Source of the DNA: PHAA01 sp034678805
Lineage (GTDB): Bacteria; Bacillota; Syntrophomonadia; Syntrophomonadales; Syntrophomonadaceae
Length of the DNA stretch: 5,411 bases
Assembly: GCA_034678805.1 (NCBI GenBank)
Contig: JAXDBN010000246.1
Location: 1 to 5,411 of the forward strand
Direction of reading: 5' to 3'
Shown here: in pieces, positions 1-5,411 of the stretch
Layout: each line of letters starts with the position of its first letter
How positions within the stretch are numbered: position 1 is the stretch's first letter
Translations under genes and position numbers: made by a program
Notes under the pieces: generated by a model
Told to the model about the DNA's origin: nothing
The model's database searches: none
The model's input: only the letters and a program-made list of their open reading frames with translations

Positions 1-75
1 AAATTCAAAGCCAAAGCTGACAGTGCCGAGTACCCCAATTATTTCGTGATGATCATGAAGACCATCCTGTACTAA
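1..75 (+). CDS. C-terminal end of an upstream gene, probably the transporter's substrate-binding protein (partial)
   Basis: An open frame enters from the left edge and runs 24 codons to a TAA at 73-75, ending in the residues NYFVMIMKTILY. It is followed directly by a strong intrinsic terminator, which supports it being the true 3' end of a gene. The fragment is too short to identify by sequence. The guess that it is a BMP-family (PnrA/Med-like) solute-binding lipoprotein rests only on position: in importers of the YufO-YufP-YufQ type, the binding-protein gene usually lies just before the ATPase gene. The fragment has no recognisable motif, so any other upstream gene remains possible. Confidence 0.5.
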   Translation, partial: KFKAKADSAEYPNYFVMIMKTILY

Positions 76-88
76 CTTAACCATAATC

Positions 89-131
89 GAAGCGGGCTGT
101 TTTATAGTCCCAAAGACAGCCCGCTTCTTTT
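89..131 (+). terminator. Intrinsic (Rho-independent) terminator
   Basis: Positions 89-100 (GAAGCGGGCTGT) pair perfectly with 116-127 (ACAGCCCGCTTC). Three further pairs, one of them G-T, extend the stem inwards to 103/113. The loop is about 9 nt and the stem is followed by a short T-run (TTTT, 128-131). It lies 13 bp after the stop of the preceding gene and 51 bp before the ABC ATPase start. Because transporter genes continue on the same strand, it may act as a leaky terminator that keeps the upstream gene, probably the binding protein, more abundant than ATPase and permeases. That role is inferred. Confidence 0.88.
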
Positions 132-172
132 ACATTTCTCAAATAAGGCCAGAGGCAGCATTATCGAAGTTG

Positions 173-178
173 TGAGGT
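173..178 (+). promoter_or_regulatory. Ribosome binding site of the ABC ATPase gene
   Basis: TGAGGT lies 4 nt before the ATG at 183. The core match to the anti-Shine-Dalgarno is good but the spacer is short. There is no better start nearby, and the N-terminal sequence from this ATG matches the usual start of an ABC domain. Confidence 0.55.
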
Positions 179-182
179 AGCA

Positions 183-1769
183 ATGGAAGACCTTTTAACC
201 ATTACTCAACTGAATAAGAGCTATAATGGTCATCCAGCCCTGACTAATATCAACCTGTCGATTAAGCCCGGGGAAATACATGGCCTGGTCGGCGCCAATG
301 GATCGGGCAAGACCACCCTGATGAATATCCTGTTTGGGAATCCAGTCATCCAAGCAACTGGCGGATATAGCGGGGAGATCTGCTTTGAAGGTCGGAGAAC
401 AGCCATAAAGAATTGTGCCGAAGCCATCCGCCTGGGGATTGGCATGGTTCACCAGGAGTTTGCCTTGATCCCGGATATGACCGTGGGGGAAAACATCAGG
501 CTGGGGCGTGAGCATACCCAGGCCTGGACCGACCGTTTATTCGGGTGCCAGTATTCATTTGTTGATCGTCAAAAGGACTACACGGCGGCGCAGCAGACCC
601 TAAACAGACTGTGGATCAATCTCGATGTTAAGCTTAAAATCGCCGACCTCACCACCAACCTGAGACAGTTCGTGGAGATCGCCCGGGAAATTGACCGCAC
701 TGACTTGAAACTACTGATATTGGATGAGCCCACCGCGGTGCTGAATAAGCGGGACGGTTTGAAATTGACCGAGATTTTAAAGGAGATGTCCAAGCGGCAG
801 ATCGGGATACTGTTTATTTCCCACCGCCTGGAGGAAATCCAGCAAATCTGCGACAGGGTGAGCGTGCTGCGGGATGGCCGCCTGGTTTCCCAGTATAAAA
901 AAGGCAGTATCTCAATTAATAACTTGGCCCGGGATATGATTGGTCACGAAGTCAATAAAGCCGCTGCTGCCAAAAGGGCTATCGCTAAGCAGCCGGTCAT
1001 CTCATTCAAAAACTTCTCGGTAAGGATGCCGGGCGAAGAAATCAACAGCCTCGATTTGGATGTGCATCAAGGTGAAATATTGGGCTTAACCAGTCTTTCC
1101 GGGCACGGCAAGCTGGCGGTTGGTTATGGCATGATGGCGATGTATCCGGTAGATGGAGATGTGTATTACCAAAACAGCCGTATAGCCCGGATGGATGCCC
1201 GGGCTAACATTAAAAAAGGTTTATATGTACTGCCCGACGACCGTCAGGGATTAGGTATTATGGCGGATCAATCCCTGGAAGATAACGTGATTTTTACTGC
1301 CAACCAGGTAAAAAACAAGTTTGTTAGAAAGTCTGCCCTGGCTTGGCTGGGTTTTATCGACCGCGTCAAGAGCCAGAAGCATGTCACTGCGATGGTCCAG
1401 GATCTCGACATCAAGTGTACCTCGGTTAGACAGGCAGTGAAAGAGCTGAGCGGGGGCAACCAGCAAAAGGTATGCATCGCCCGGGCTTTGACGGTTGATC
1501 CCCAACTGTTGTTTGTAGCCGAGCCGACCCGGGGTATCGATATTTCTGCCAAAGAAAAAATATTGCAGATGCTGATTGAAATAAACCGCAGCCGCAACAC
1601 CACCATCGTAATCGCCTCCAGTGAACTGGACGAATTAAAACGGGTATGTGACCGGATAGCGGTTATGGTGGAGGGTAAAGTCTTCAAAATCCTGCCGCCG
1701 GATTCATCTGAGGTGGAGTTCGGGTTGGCATTGTCAGGCGAGGAAGGGGCGGACAATGAACAGTTATAA
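183..1769 (+). CDS. ABC transporter ATP-binding protein, two fused ATPase domains (BMP/nucleoside-sugar importer type)
   Basis: This 528-residue protein carries two tandem ABC ATPase domains, as in RbsA, MglA and the nucleoside importer ATPase YufO/NupO (usually about 500-510 residues). It should sit on the cytoplasmic face of the two permeases encoded next and power import. Domain 1 (about 5-250) has Walker A GANGSGKT (37-44), a Q-loop at HQEF (Gln91), Walker B LLILDEPT (177-184, Glu182) and an H-loop at ISHR (His214). Its signature is degenerate, LTTNLRQ (156-162), without the usual Gly. Domain 2 (about 272-515) has a poor Walker A, SLSGHGKL (304-311), but an intact signature LSGGNQQK (422-429). 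Its Walker B is LLFVAEPTRGID, with Ala446 in place of Asp, and Ser-Ser-Glu stands where the H-loop His would be (479-481). An Ala at that Asp is, as I recall, common in the YufO group, which favours a nucleoside-type over a ribose-type importer. The 3' end overlaps the first permease by 14 bp. The family call is secure; the substrate is not known. Confidence 0.93.
   Translation: MEDLLTITQLNKSYNGHPALTNINLSIKPGEIHGLVGANGSGKTTLMNILFGNPVIQATGGYSGEICFEGRRTAIKNCAEAIRLGIGMVHQEFALIPDMTVGENIRLGREHTQAWTDRLFGCQYSFVDRQKDYTAAQQTLNRLWINLDVKLKIADLTTNLRQFVEIAREIDRTDLKLLILDEPTAVLNKRDGLKLTEILKEMSKRQIGILFISHRLEEIQQICDRVSVLRDGRLVSQYKKGSISINNLARDMIGHEVNKAAAAKRAIAKQPVISFKNFSVRMPGEEINSLDLDVHQGEILGLTSLSGHGKLAVGYGMMAMYPVDGDVYYQNSRIARMDARANIKKGLYVLPDDRQGLGIMADQSLEDNVIFTANQVKNKFVRKSALAWLGFIDRVKSQKHVTAMVQDLDIKCTSVRQAVKELSGGNQQKVCIARALTVDPQLLFVAEPTRGIDISAKEKILQMLIEINRSRNTTIVIASSELDELKRVCDRIAVMVEGKVFKILPPDSSEVEFGLALSGEEGADNEQL
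1741..1747 (+). promoter_or_regulatory. Ribosome binding site of the first permease, inside the ATPase gene
   Basis: AGGAAGG lies 8 nt before the ATG at 1756 and inside the last codons of the ATPase gene. The site and the 14-bp gene overlap point to translational coupling of ATPase and permease. Confidence 0.65.
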
Positions 1770-2793
1770 GCTGCGACCGCCCCAGGTTATTATCTCGCTT
1801 TTTCTGATAATCCTGGTGGCTTTGTCCTATACCCTGCAAATGAACCTGGTAACCCTATTCAACGAGTCCATGGTCAAAATGGTCATGAACGGGGTGCTGG
1901 TGCTTTCCCTGATACCCATGCTGAATGTGGGGGCGGGCATGAATTTCGGTCTCCCGGTGGGGATTGTCGGGGGCTTGCTGGGGATGTGCCTGGCTATTAA
2001 TTTCAGGATGACCGGGTTTTACGGATTTTTTATGTCGCTTATGTTCAGCCTGGTTTTCTGTGCGCTGCTGGGCTGGCTATATGGTTTGATCCTGAACCGG
2101 GTGAAAGGCCGGGAAGAGATTGCCGGCACCTTTATCGGCTATTCGTTCATCCCCCTGATGAACTATGTCTGGACCCTGGTGCCCTTCACCAACCGGGAAA
2201 TGCTTTACCCGATCGGCGGGCGGGGGCTGAGACCCCGCATCAGCCTGGAAAATTATTTCAACCATATTTTAGATGACGTGGCAGTGCTGAAAATGGGCGG
2301 GGTAGAGATACCCCTCGGGTTATTAGCTTTTTTCGCCCTGGTGAGCCTCTTCCTGTACCTGTACTTCCGGACCAAAATTGGCCGCGCTACTGTGGCTGTA
2401 GGCGAAAATGAATCATTTGCGCGCTTATCCGGAGTAAATATCAGCCGGACCCGTCTGACCGCGGTCATAATATCGACGATTATAGCCGGGCTGGGTATAT
2501 GCGTCTATGCCCAGAGCTATGGTTTTGTCCAGCTCTACGACGAACCCCTGTCCATGGCTTTCCCGGCCATTGCCGCTATATTGATTGGCGGCAGCACCGG
2601 CAAAAAGACCTTTATATTCGAAGCCGTCTTAGGCGTCTACCTGCTCCAGTCCATTTACCTGCTGACGGTACCGATTGCCAATGCCATACTCATACCCGAG
2701 CTGACTGAGATTTTAAGGACCATGATTACCTATGGGGTTATTTTATATGCTCTGCTGGTAAGAGAAAGGCAGGGGAGAAGCATTGATTATTAA
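1756..2793 (+). CDS. ABC transporter permease 1 (BPD_transp_2 / RbsC-YufP superfamily)
   Basis: A 345-residue, strongly hydrophobic inner-membrane protein with about nine or ten likely membrane segments (roughly 11-27, 43-58, 62-84, 90-113, 123-143, 185-204, 234-256, 268-282, 287-307 and 318-335). It forms one half of the translocation pore with the next gene product. Family marks are the glycine-rich segment AGMNFGLPVGIVGG (60-73) and the cytoplasmic loop AVGENESFARLSGVNISR (214-231). That loop resembles the AxGxNxxAAxxxGI stretch conserved in RbsC-like permeases. A third is IAAILIGGSTGKK (272-284), matching the usual IA..L.GG motif. The loop ILNRVKGRE (112-120) is shared almost unchanged with the second permease. 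Length is typical for the family. The ATG at 1756 has a good ribosome binding site and overlaps the ATPase gene by 14 bp. The transported substrate cannot be read from the sequence; a nucleoside- or sugar-like solute is the family default. Confidence 0.9.
   Translation: MNSYKLRPPQVIISLFLIILVALSYTLQMNLVTLFNESMVKMVMNGVLVLSLIPMLNVGAGMNFGLPVGIVGGLLGMCLAINFRMTGFYGFFMSLMFSLVFCALLGWLYGLILNRVKGREEIAGTFIGYSFIPLMNYVWTLVPFTNREMLYPIGGRGLRPRISLENYFNHILDDVAVLKMGGVEIPLGLLAFFALVSLFLYLYFRTKIGRATVAVGENESFARLSGVNISRTRLTAVIISTIIAGLGICVYAQSYGFVQLYDEPLSMAFPAIAAILIGGSTGKKTFIFEAVLGVYLLQSIYLLTVPIANAILIPELTEILRTMITYGVILYALLVRERQGRSIDY
2771..2777 (+). promoter_or_regulatory. Ribosome binding site deciding the TTG start of permease 2
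   Basis: AGGGGAG lies 5 nt before the TTG at 2783. It supports this non-ATG start, because the first in-frame ATG is at codon 65, beyond the first membrane segments. Confidence 0.65.
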
Positions 2794-3850
2794 AAATCCT
2801 GCCGGCGGCCGTTTATACAATGAATATATAGTTCCGGCGGTATTTATAATTCTCTCCTTTTTAGCCTGGCAGTTTTCCGGGCTTTCCGGCAGCTTTGTAT
2901 TTAACCAGGTACTGACCCGGTTTATTCGCGATGGGATATTGGTCTTGGCCCTGGTCATCCCGGTGGTGGCTGGAATGGGCCTGAATTTTGCCATTACCGT
3001 GGGCGCCATGGCCATGCAAACCGCCTTATTGGTTATGATCGGCTACCGGATTGGCGGCATACCCGGGATATTGCTGGCGGTGGTGCTGGGGGTGGTTTTA
3101 TCGGTTTTACTGGGATACCTGATCGGCATTATCCTGAACCGGGTCAAAGGCAAAGAAATGATAACCACGATTATAATCGGATTTTTGTTCAACAGCGTTT
3201 ACCAGCTGATATTCCTGGTAGGCTTCGGGACGATCATCCCGGTTCCCAATACAGATATTATCCTTACCCGGGGGATTGGAGTCAGGAATACGGTTGACCT
3301 GGGCATGTACCGCAATACCATTGATAAGCTTTGGCTGATCAAAGCCGGGCAGTTGGAGGTGCCGCTGTTTATGATATTGTTGGTGCTTGGCGTTGCAGCC
3401 TTCATATTCTACATTCTGCATACGCGGTTTGGCCAGCAAATCAAAGCGGTAGGTTCAAGCACCCCCACCAGTGAAGTGCTCGGTATAGACGCCAAAAAGG
3501 TCAGGATCAAGGTTATGATCATTTCTACTGTCCTGGCTGCCTTGGGACAGCTGGCTTACCTGCAGAATATAGGCATGTTTGATGTTTATACCGCGCATTT
3601 GACCAATGATGTTATCGCCTGTGCGGCGTTGCTGGCCGGCGGGGCCAGCATTAAAAGCGCCAAAATCAAGCATGCCCTGCTGGGAGTTTTCTTGTTTCAT
3701 ACTCTGTTTATTGTTTCTCCCCAGGCGGGTCAAAACCTATTTAACAATGCTGCCCTGGGCGAATACTTCCGGAGCTTTGTGGCCTACGGAACTATTGCGG
3801 TGGCCCTGGTTATCAATGTCAGAAATGAGGACGGTTATAAAGTCAGCTAG
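2783..3850 (+). CDS. ABC transporter permease 2 (BPD_transp_2 / YufQ-like)
   Basis: A 355-residue hydrophobic inner-membrane protein, the second pore subunit. Likely membrane segments are roughly 14-32, 48-64, 66-87, 92-118, 127-150, 194-212, 243-262, 275-289, 297-315 and 330-346. The N-terminal part contains VVAGMGLNFAITVGAMAMQT (61-80), equivalent to the glycine-rich segment of permease 1. IILNRVKGKE (116-125) repeats the loop of permease 1, showing that the two are old paralogues. The loop corresponding to the RbsC-like AxGxN motif reads AVGSSTPTSEVLGIDAKK (222-239), a divergent version without the Asn. AALLAGGASIKS (281-292) matches the IA..L.GG motif. The gene starts with TTG at 2783, overlaps permease 1 by 11 bp and ends with TAG 44 bp before the reductase gene. 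Two different permease genes after a fused double ATPase is the YufO-YufP-YufQ arrangement. The solute is unknown. Confidence 0.9.
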   Translation: MIIKNPAGGRLYNEYIVPAVFIILSFLAWQFSGLSGSFVFNQVLTRFIRDGILVLALVIPVVAGMGLNFAITVGAMAMQTALLVMIGYRIGGIPGILLAVVLGVVLSVLLGYLIGIILNRVKGKEMITTIIIGFLFNSVYQLIFLVGFGTIIPVPNTDIILTRGIGVRNTVDLGMYRNTIDKLWLIKAGQLEVPLFMILLVLGVAAFIFYILHTRFGQQIKAVGSSTPTSEVLGIDAKKVRIKVMIISTVLAALGQLAYLQNIGMFDVYTAHLTNDVIACAALLAGGASIKSAKIKHALLGVFLFHTLFIVSPQAGQNLFNNAALGEYFRSFVAYGTIAVALVINVRNEDGYKVS

Positions 3851-3881
3851 TCAACTGGGGACCAAAATATGACTCAAAGGG

Positions 3882-3887
3882 AGAGGA
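3882..3887 (+). promoter_or_regulatory. Ribosome binding site deciding the TTG start of reductase copy 1
   Basis: AGAGGA lies 7 nt before the TTG at 3895 within a long purine run (3876-3890). The next in-frame ATG, at 3916, has no comparable site upstream, so the TTG is preferred. Confidence 0.6.
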
Positions 3888-3894
3888 AAGTAAA

Positions 3895-5016
3895 TTGCGG
3901 CTGGATGATAATTACATGGATCAGGTCGAACAACAGCTTTTTGATCTTACTATGGAGAAGATTGAACAGGGTGCCAAGGTAGTGGGAGTATATTGTGCCT
4001 TTACGCCCAAAGAATTGATTGTGGCGGCCGGGGGTATACCAGTTGCTTTGTGTGCCTCCTCCAACGATATTATTCCGGTGGCGGAACAGCATCTGCCGCG
4101 CAACTTTTGCCCGCTGGTCAAATCCAGTTATGGGCTGGCTTTGTCGGATACCTGCCCCTACTTTCACTTTTCCGATCTCCTGCTGGCCGATTCTACCTGT
4201 GAAGGCAAGCGCAAAATGTATGAATTGCTGAGCCGGATCAAGCCGGTGCATCAGTTGGACCTGCCCCAGACCGCTAATGGGGAAAGCGCGTTTCAGCAGT
4301 GGTTAGAGGAATTGTACCGTTTGCGGGGCTGGCTGGAAAGGGAACTGGGCTCCCAAATCACCGACAACGGCCTGCGCCAGGCGATAAAACAATATAATCA
4401 GGTGCGGCAGCTGATCATCTCGATATTTTCACTGAATAAAGGGGATATTCCCTTGCTGACCGGCTGCGAAGCCAGCATTGCGGTCGATCCGCTCGGATTC
4501 GAGGTGGACCTGCCCGGTTACATAGAGAGAATGGAGCAGGTACTGGCTTATGCCCGGAAACGGGGCGGGATTGAGCCCCGCCCCCGTATCCTGCTTACCG
4601 GCTGCCCGACCACCTCCAAGAAGGTCCTGAAAATCATCGAACAATCGGCCTGGGTGATTGCGATGGAAAATTGCGGCGGCTTGAAGACTGTCAATATGGT
4701 CGATGAAGAAGCTGATCCTATGGAGGCTTTGGCCCGGGCAACTTTGCGAAGTGCCTGTCCCGGCCGGTCTCCCAACCGGCGCCGCTTTGAGCTCCTGGCT
4801 GAACTCATCCGGGAATATAACATCGATGGGGTAGTGGACCTCACCTGGCAAGCCTGCCACCCGTTTAATATCGAATCCTATTCGCTGGGTAAGTACATCC
4901 AGGACGAATTGGGCACCCCATTTCTGCAGATCGAGACCGATTATTCGAATACCGATCAGGACTGGGTCCAAGTCAGGGTGGAAGCCTTTGTCGAAATGCT
5001 GCGGGATAGCGGCTGA
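3895..5016 (+). CDS. Double-cubane-cluster-type anaerobic reductase, copy 1 (2-hydroxyacyl-CoA dehydratase D / YjiM family)
   Basis: A complete 373-residue cytoplasmic iron-sulfur protein, close in length to E. coli YjiM (about 380). Strong family marks are VGVYCAFTPKELIVAAGGIPV (starts 30), HLPRNFCPLVKSSYG (66-80), SDTCPYFHFSDLLL (84-97), STCEGKRKMYEL (100-111), ILLTGCP (232-238), MENCGG (257-262), SPNRRRFELL (292-301), WQACHPFNIES (318-328) and IETDYS (346-351). These match the YjiM/DCCP branch rather than classical HgdA/HgdB dehydratase subunits. The Carboxydothermus DCCP carries an [Fe8S9] double cubane, receives electrons from an ATP-dependent activator and reduces small molecules such as acetylene. 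Likely cluster ligands are Cys34, Cys72 and Cys102 in the first half and Cys260, Cys288 and Cys321 in the second; this assignment is inferred from conservation as I recall it. Cys53, 87, 191 and 237 are also present. The gene follows the importer genes by 44 bp without a terminator. Its natural substrate is unknown; a role in acyl-CoA dehydration is a less likely alternative. Confidence 0.9.
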   Translation: MRLDDNYMDQVEQQLFDLTMEKIEQGAKVVGVYCAFTPKELIVAAGGIPVALCASSNDIIPVAEQHLPRNFCPLVKSSYGLALSDTCPYFHFSDLLLADSTCEGKRKMYELLSRIKPVHQLDLPQTANGESAFQQWLEELYRLRGWLERELGSQITDNGLRQAIKQYNQVRQLIISIFSLNKGDIPLLTGCEASIAVDPLGFEVDLPGYIERMEQVLAYARKRGGIEPRPRILLTGCPTTSKKVLKIIEQSAWVIAMENCGGLKTVNMVDEEADPMEALARATLRSACPGRSPNRRRFELLAELIREYNIDGVVDLTWQACHPFNIESYSLGKYIQDELGTPFLQIETDYSNTDQDWVQVRVEAFVEMLRDSG

Positions 5017-5057
5017 TCGATGACCATAAGGTAATCAGGGATATAATGAATCAAGAG

Positions 5058-5062
5058 AGGAG
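5058..5062 (+). promoter_or_regulatory. Ribosome binding site deciding the TTG start of reductase copy 2
   Basis: AGGAG lies 9 nt before the TTG at 5072, in a purine-rich leader (5054-5067) resembling the one before reductase copy 1. In-frame ATGs at 5087 and 5123 are alternatives; the first has no close Shine-Dalgarno match. Confidence 0.6.
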
Positions 5063-5071
5063 AAAAGCGAG

Positions 5072-5411
5072 TTGGAAAACAATGATATGGCAGCCTATAT
5101 AGTTTCGCGGGAAGCCAACTTAATGAGAATCAAAGAGGCCAAGGAAAATGGCCGCAAAGTGGTAGGGATATACTGTACCTATTGCCCCCAGGAGCTGATC
5201 CTGGCCGCCGGGGCCATACCGGTGAGCCTGTGCGGAACCAGGGAGGAGCCAATTACCGCGGCCGAGAAACACCTGCCCCGCAACCTGTGTCCGCTGATAA
5301 AATCCTCCTACGGATTCGCAATTACCGACACCTGCCCTTTCTTTTATTTTTCCGACCTGGTCATAGGTGAGACCACCTGCGACGGCAAAAAGAAAATGTT
5401 TGAACTCATGC
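5072..5411 (+). CDS. Double-cubane-cluster-type anaerobic reductase, copy 2 (N-terminal part, cut by window edge)
   Basis: The first 113 codons of a paralogue of the preceding gene are visible; the frame is still open at the right edge. From residue 29 to 112 it aligns without gaps to residues 28-111 of copy 1 with about 52 of 84 identities (hand count). It contains VGIYCTYCPQELILAAGAIP (31-50), HLPRNLCPLIKSSYG (67-81), TDTCPFFYFSDL (85-96) and TTCDGKKKMFEL (101-112). Those last motifs are very close to YjiM as I recall it. The candidate N-terminal ligands Cys35, Cys73 and Cys103 match Cys34, Cys72 and Cys102 of copy 1. An extra Cys38 occurs where copy 1 has Thr37. Copy 2 could be a separate homodimeric enzyme or the partner of copy 1 in a heterodimer; the missing C-terminal half prevents a choice. 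An activator ATPase gene may follow outside the window. Confidence 0.88.
   Translation, partial: MENNDMAAYIVSREANLMRIKEAKENGRKVVGIYCTYCPQELILAAGAIPVSLCGTREEPITAAEKHLPRNLCPLIKSSYGFAITDTCPFFYFSDLVIGETTCDGKKKMFELM

Noticed and set aside
136..164. Possible sigma-70-type promoter: TTCTCA (136-141), 17-nt spacer, CATTAT (159-164)
   Set aside because: Each hexamer matches only 4 of 6 consensus positions, and a start near 171 would leave almost no leader before the ribosome binding site at 173-178.
1268..1756. Long minus-strand open frame (162 codons) opposite the ABC ATPase
   Set aside because: It lies wholly within a well-supported ATPase gene and its translation shows no recognisable domain.
4429..4971. 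Long minus-strand open frame (180 codons) opposite reductase copy 1
   Set aside because: It is antisense to conserved motifs of the reductase, with no family resemblance in the translated product. It is most likely a codon-bias shadow.
5013..5038. Inverted repeat CTGAT / ATCAG after reductase copy 1
   Set aside because: It has only five base pairs and no T-run, so it is not a credible terminator.
5046..5102. Short open frame starting at the ATG before reductase copy 2 (18 codons)
   Set aside because: It has no ribosome binding site of its own and contains the Shine-Dalgarno of the next gene. The similar frame at 3869 has the same limits, so neither is called as a gene.
5182..5370. Plus-strand open frame of 62 codons in another frame inside reductase copy 2
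   Set aside because: The overlapping frame encodes strongly conserved reductase motifs, whereas this one gives a Pro/Arg-rich sequence without features.
3895..5411. Classical 2-hydroxyacyl-CoA dehydratase alpha/beta subunit pair
   Set aside because: Motifs such as LPRN(F/L)CPL(V/I)KSSYG, TC(E/D)GK(R/K)KM and IETDYS fit the YjiM/DCCP branch better. No acyl-CoA pathway gene (CoA transferase, acyl-CoA dehydrogenase) is present in the window.

Overview
The window is a compact plus-strand gene cluster, probably from a strictly anaerobic Firmicute (Clostridia/Peptococcaceae-like). The reasons are purine-rich Shine-Dalgarno sites, three TTG start codons among the genes whose starts are visible, mid-range GC, and two oxygen-sensitive iron-sulfur proteins of the double-cubane-cluster / 2-hydroxyacyl-CoA dehydratase (HgdB/YjiM) family. 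The genus cannot be fixed from sequence alone.

Layout: positions 1-75 hold the last 24 codons of an upstream gene, by position most likely the substrate-binding protein of the transporter. A strong intrinsic terminator follows (89-131). Next come a two-domain ABC ATPase (183-1769), a first permease (1756-2793) and a second permease (2783-3850). These three overlap by 14 and 11 bp, so they are almost certainly translationally coupled. The ATPase and permeases look like the BMP-dependent nucleoside/sugar-type importers (YufO-YufP-YufQ / NupO-NupP-NupQ, RbsA/RbsC superfamily). After 44 bp comes a complete 373-residue double-cubane-cluster-type reductase (3895-5016). After another 55 bp comes a second, paralogous copy cut by the window edge (5072-5411). 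No terminator is visible from 183 to the end, so transporter and reductases are probably one transcript.

Working model (inference): the importer brings in a small, possibly heterocyclic or nucleoside-like compound, and the tandem iron-sulfur reductases transform it. They would receive low-potential electrons from an ATP-dependent activator (BadF/HgdC type) that is not in this window and may lie downstream. The most notable points are this coupling of a BMP-type importer to two reductases of poorly known function, the asymmetric nucleotide sites of the ATPase, and the cysteine differences between the two reductase copies. No RNA genes, mobile elements or CRISPR arrays were seen.
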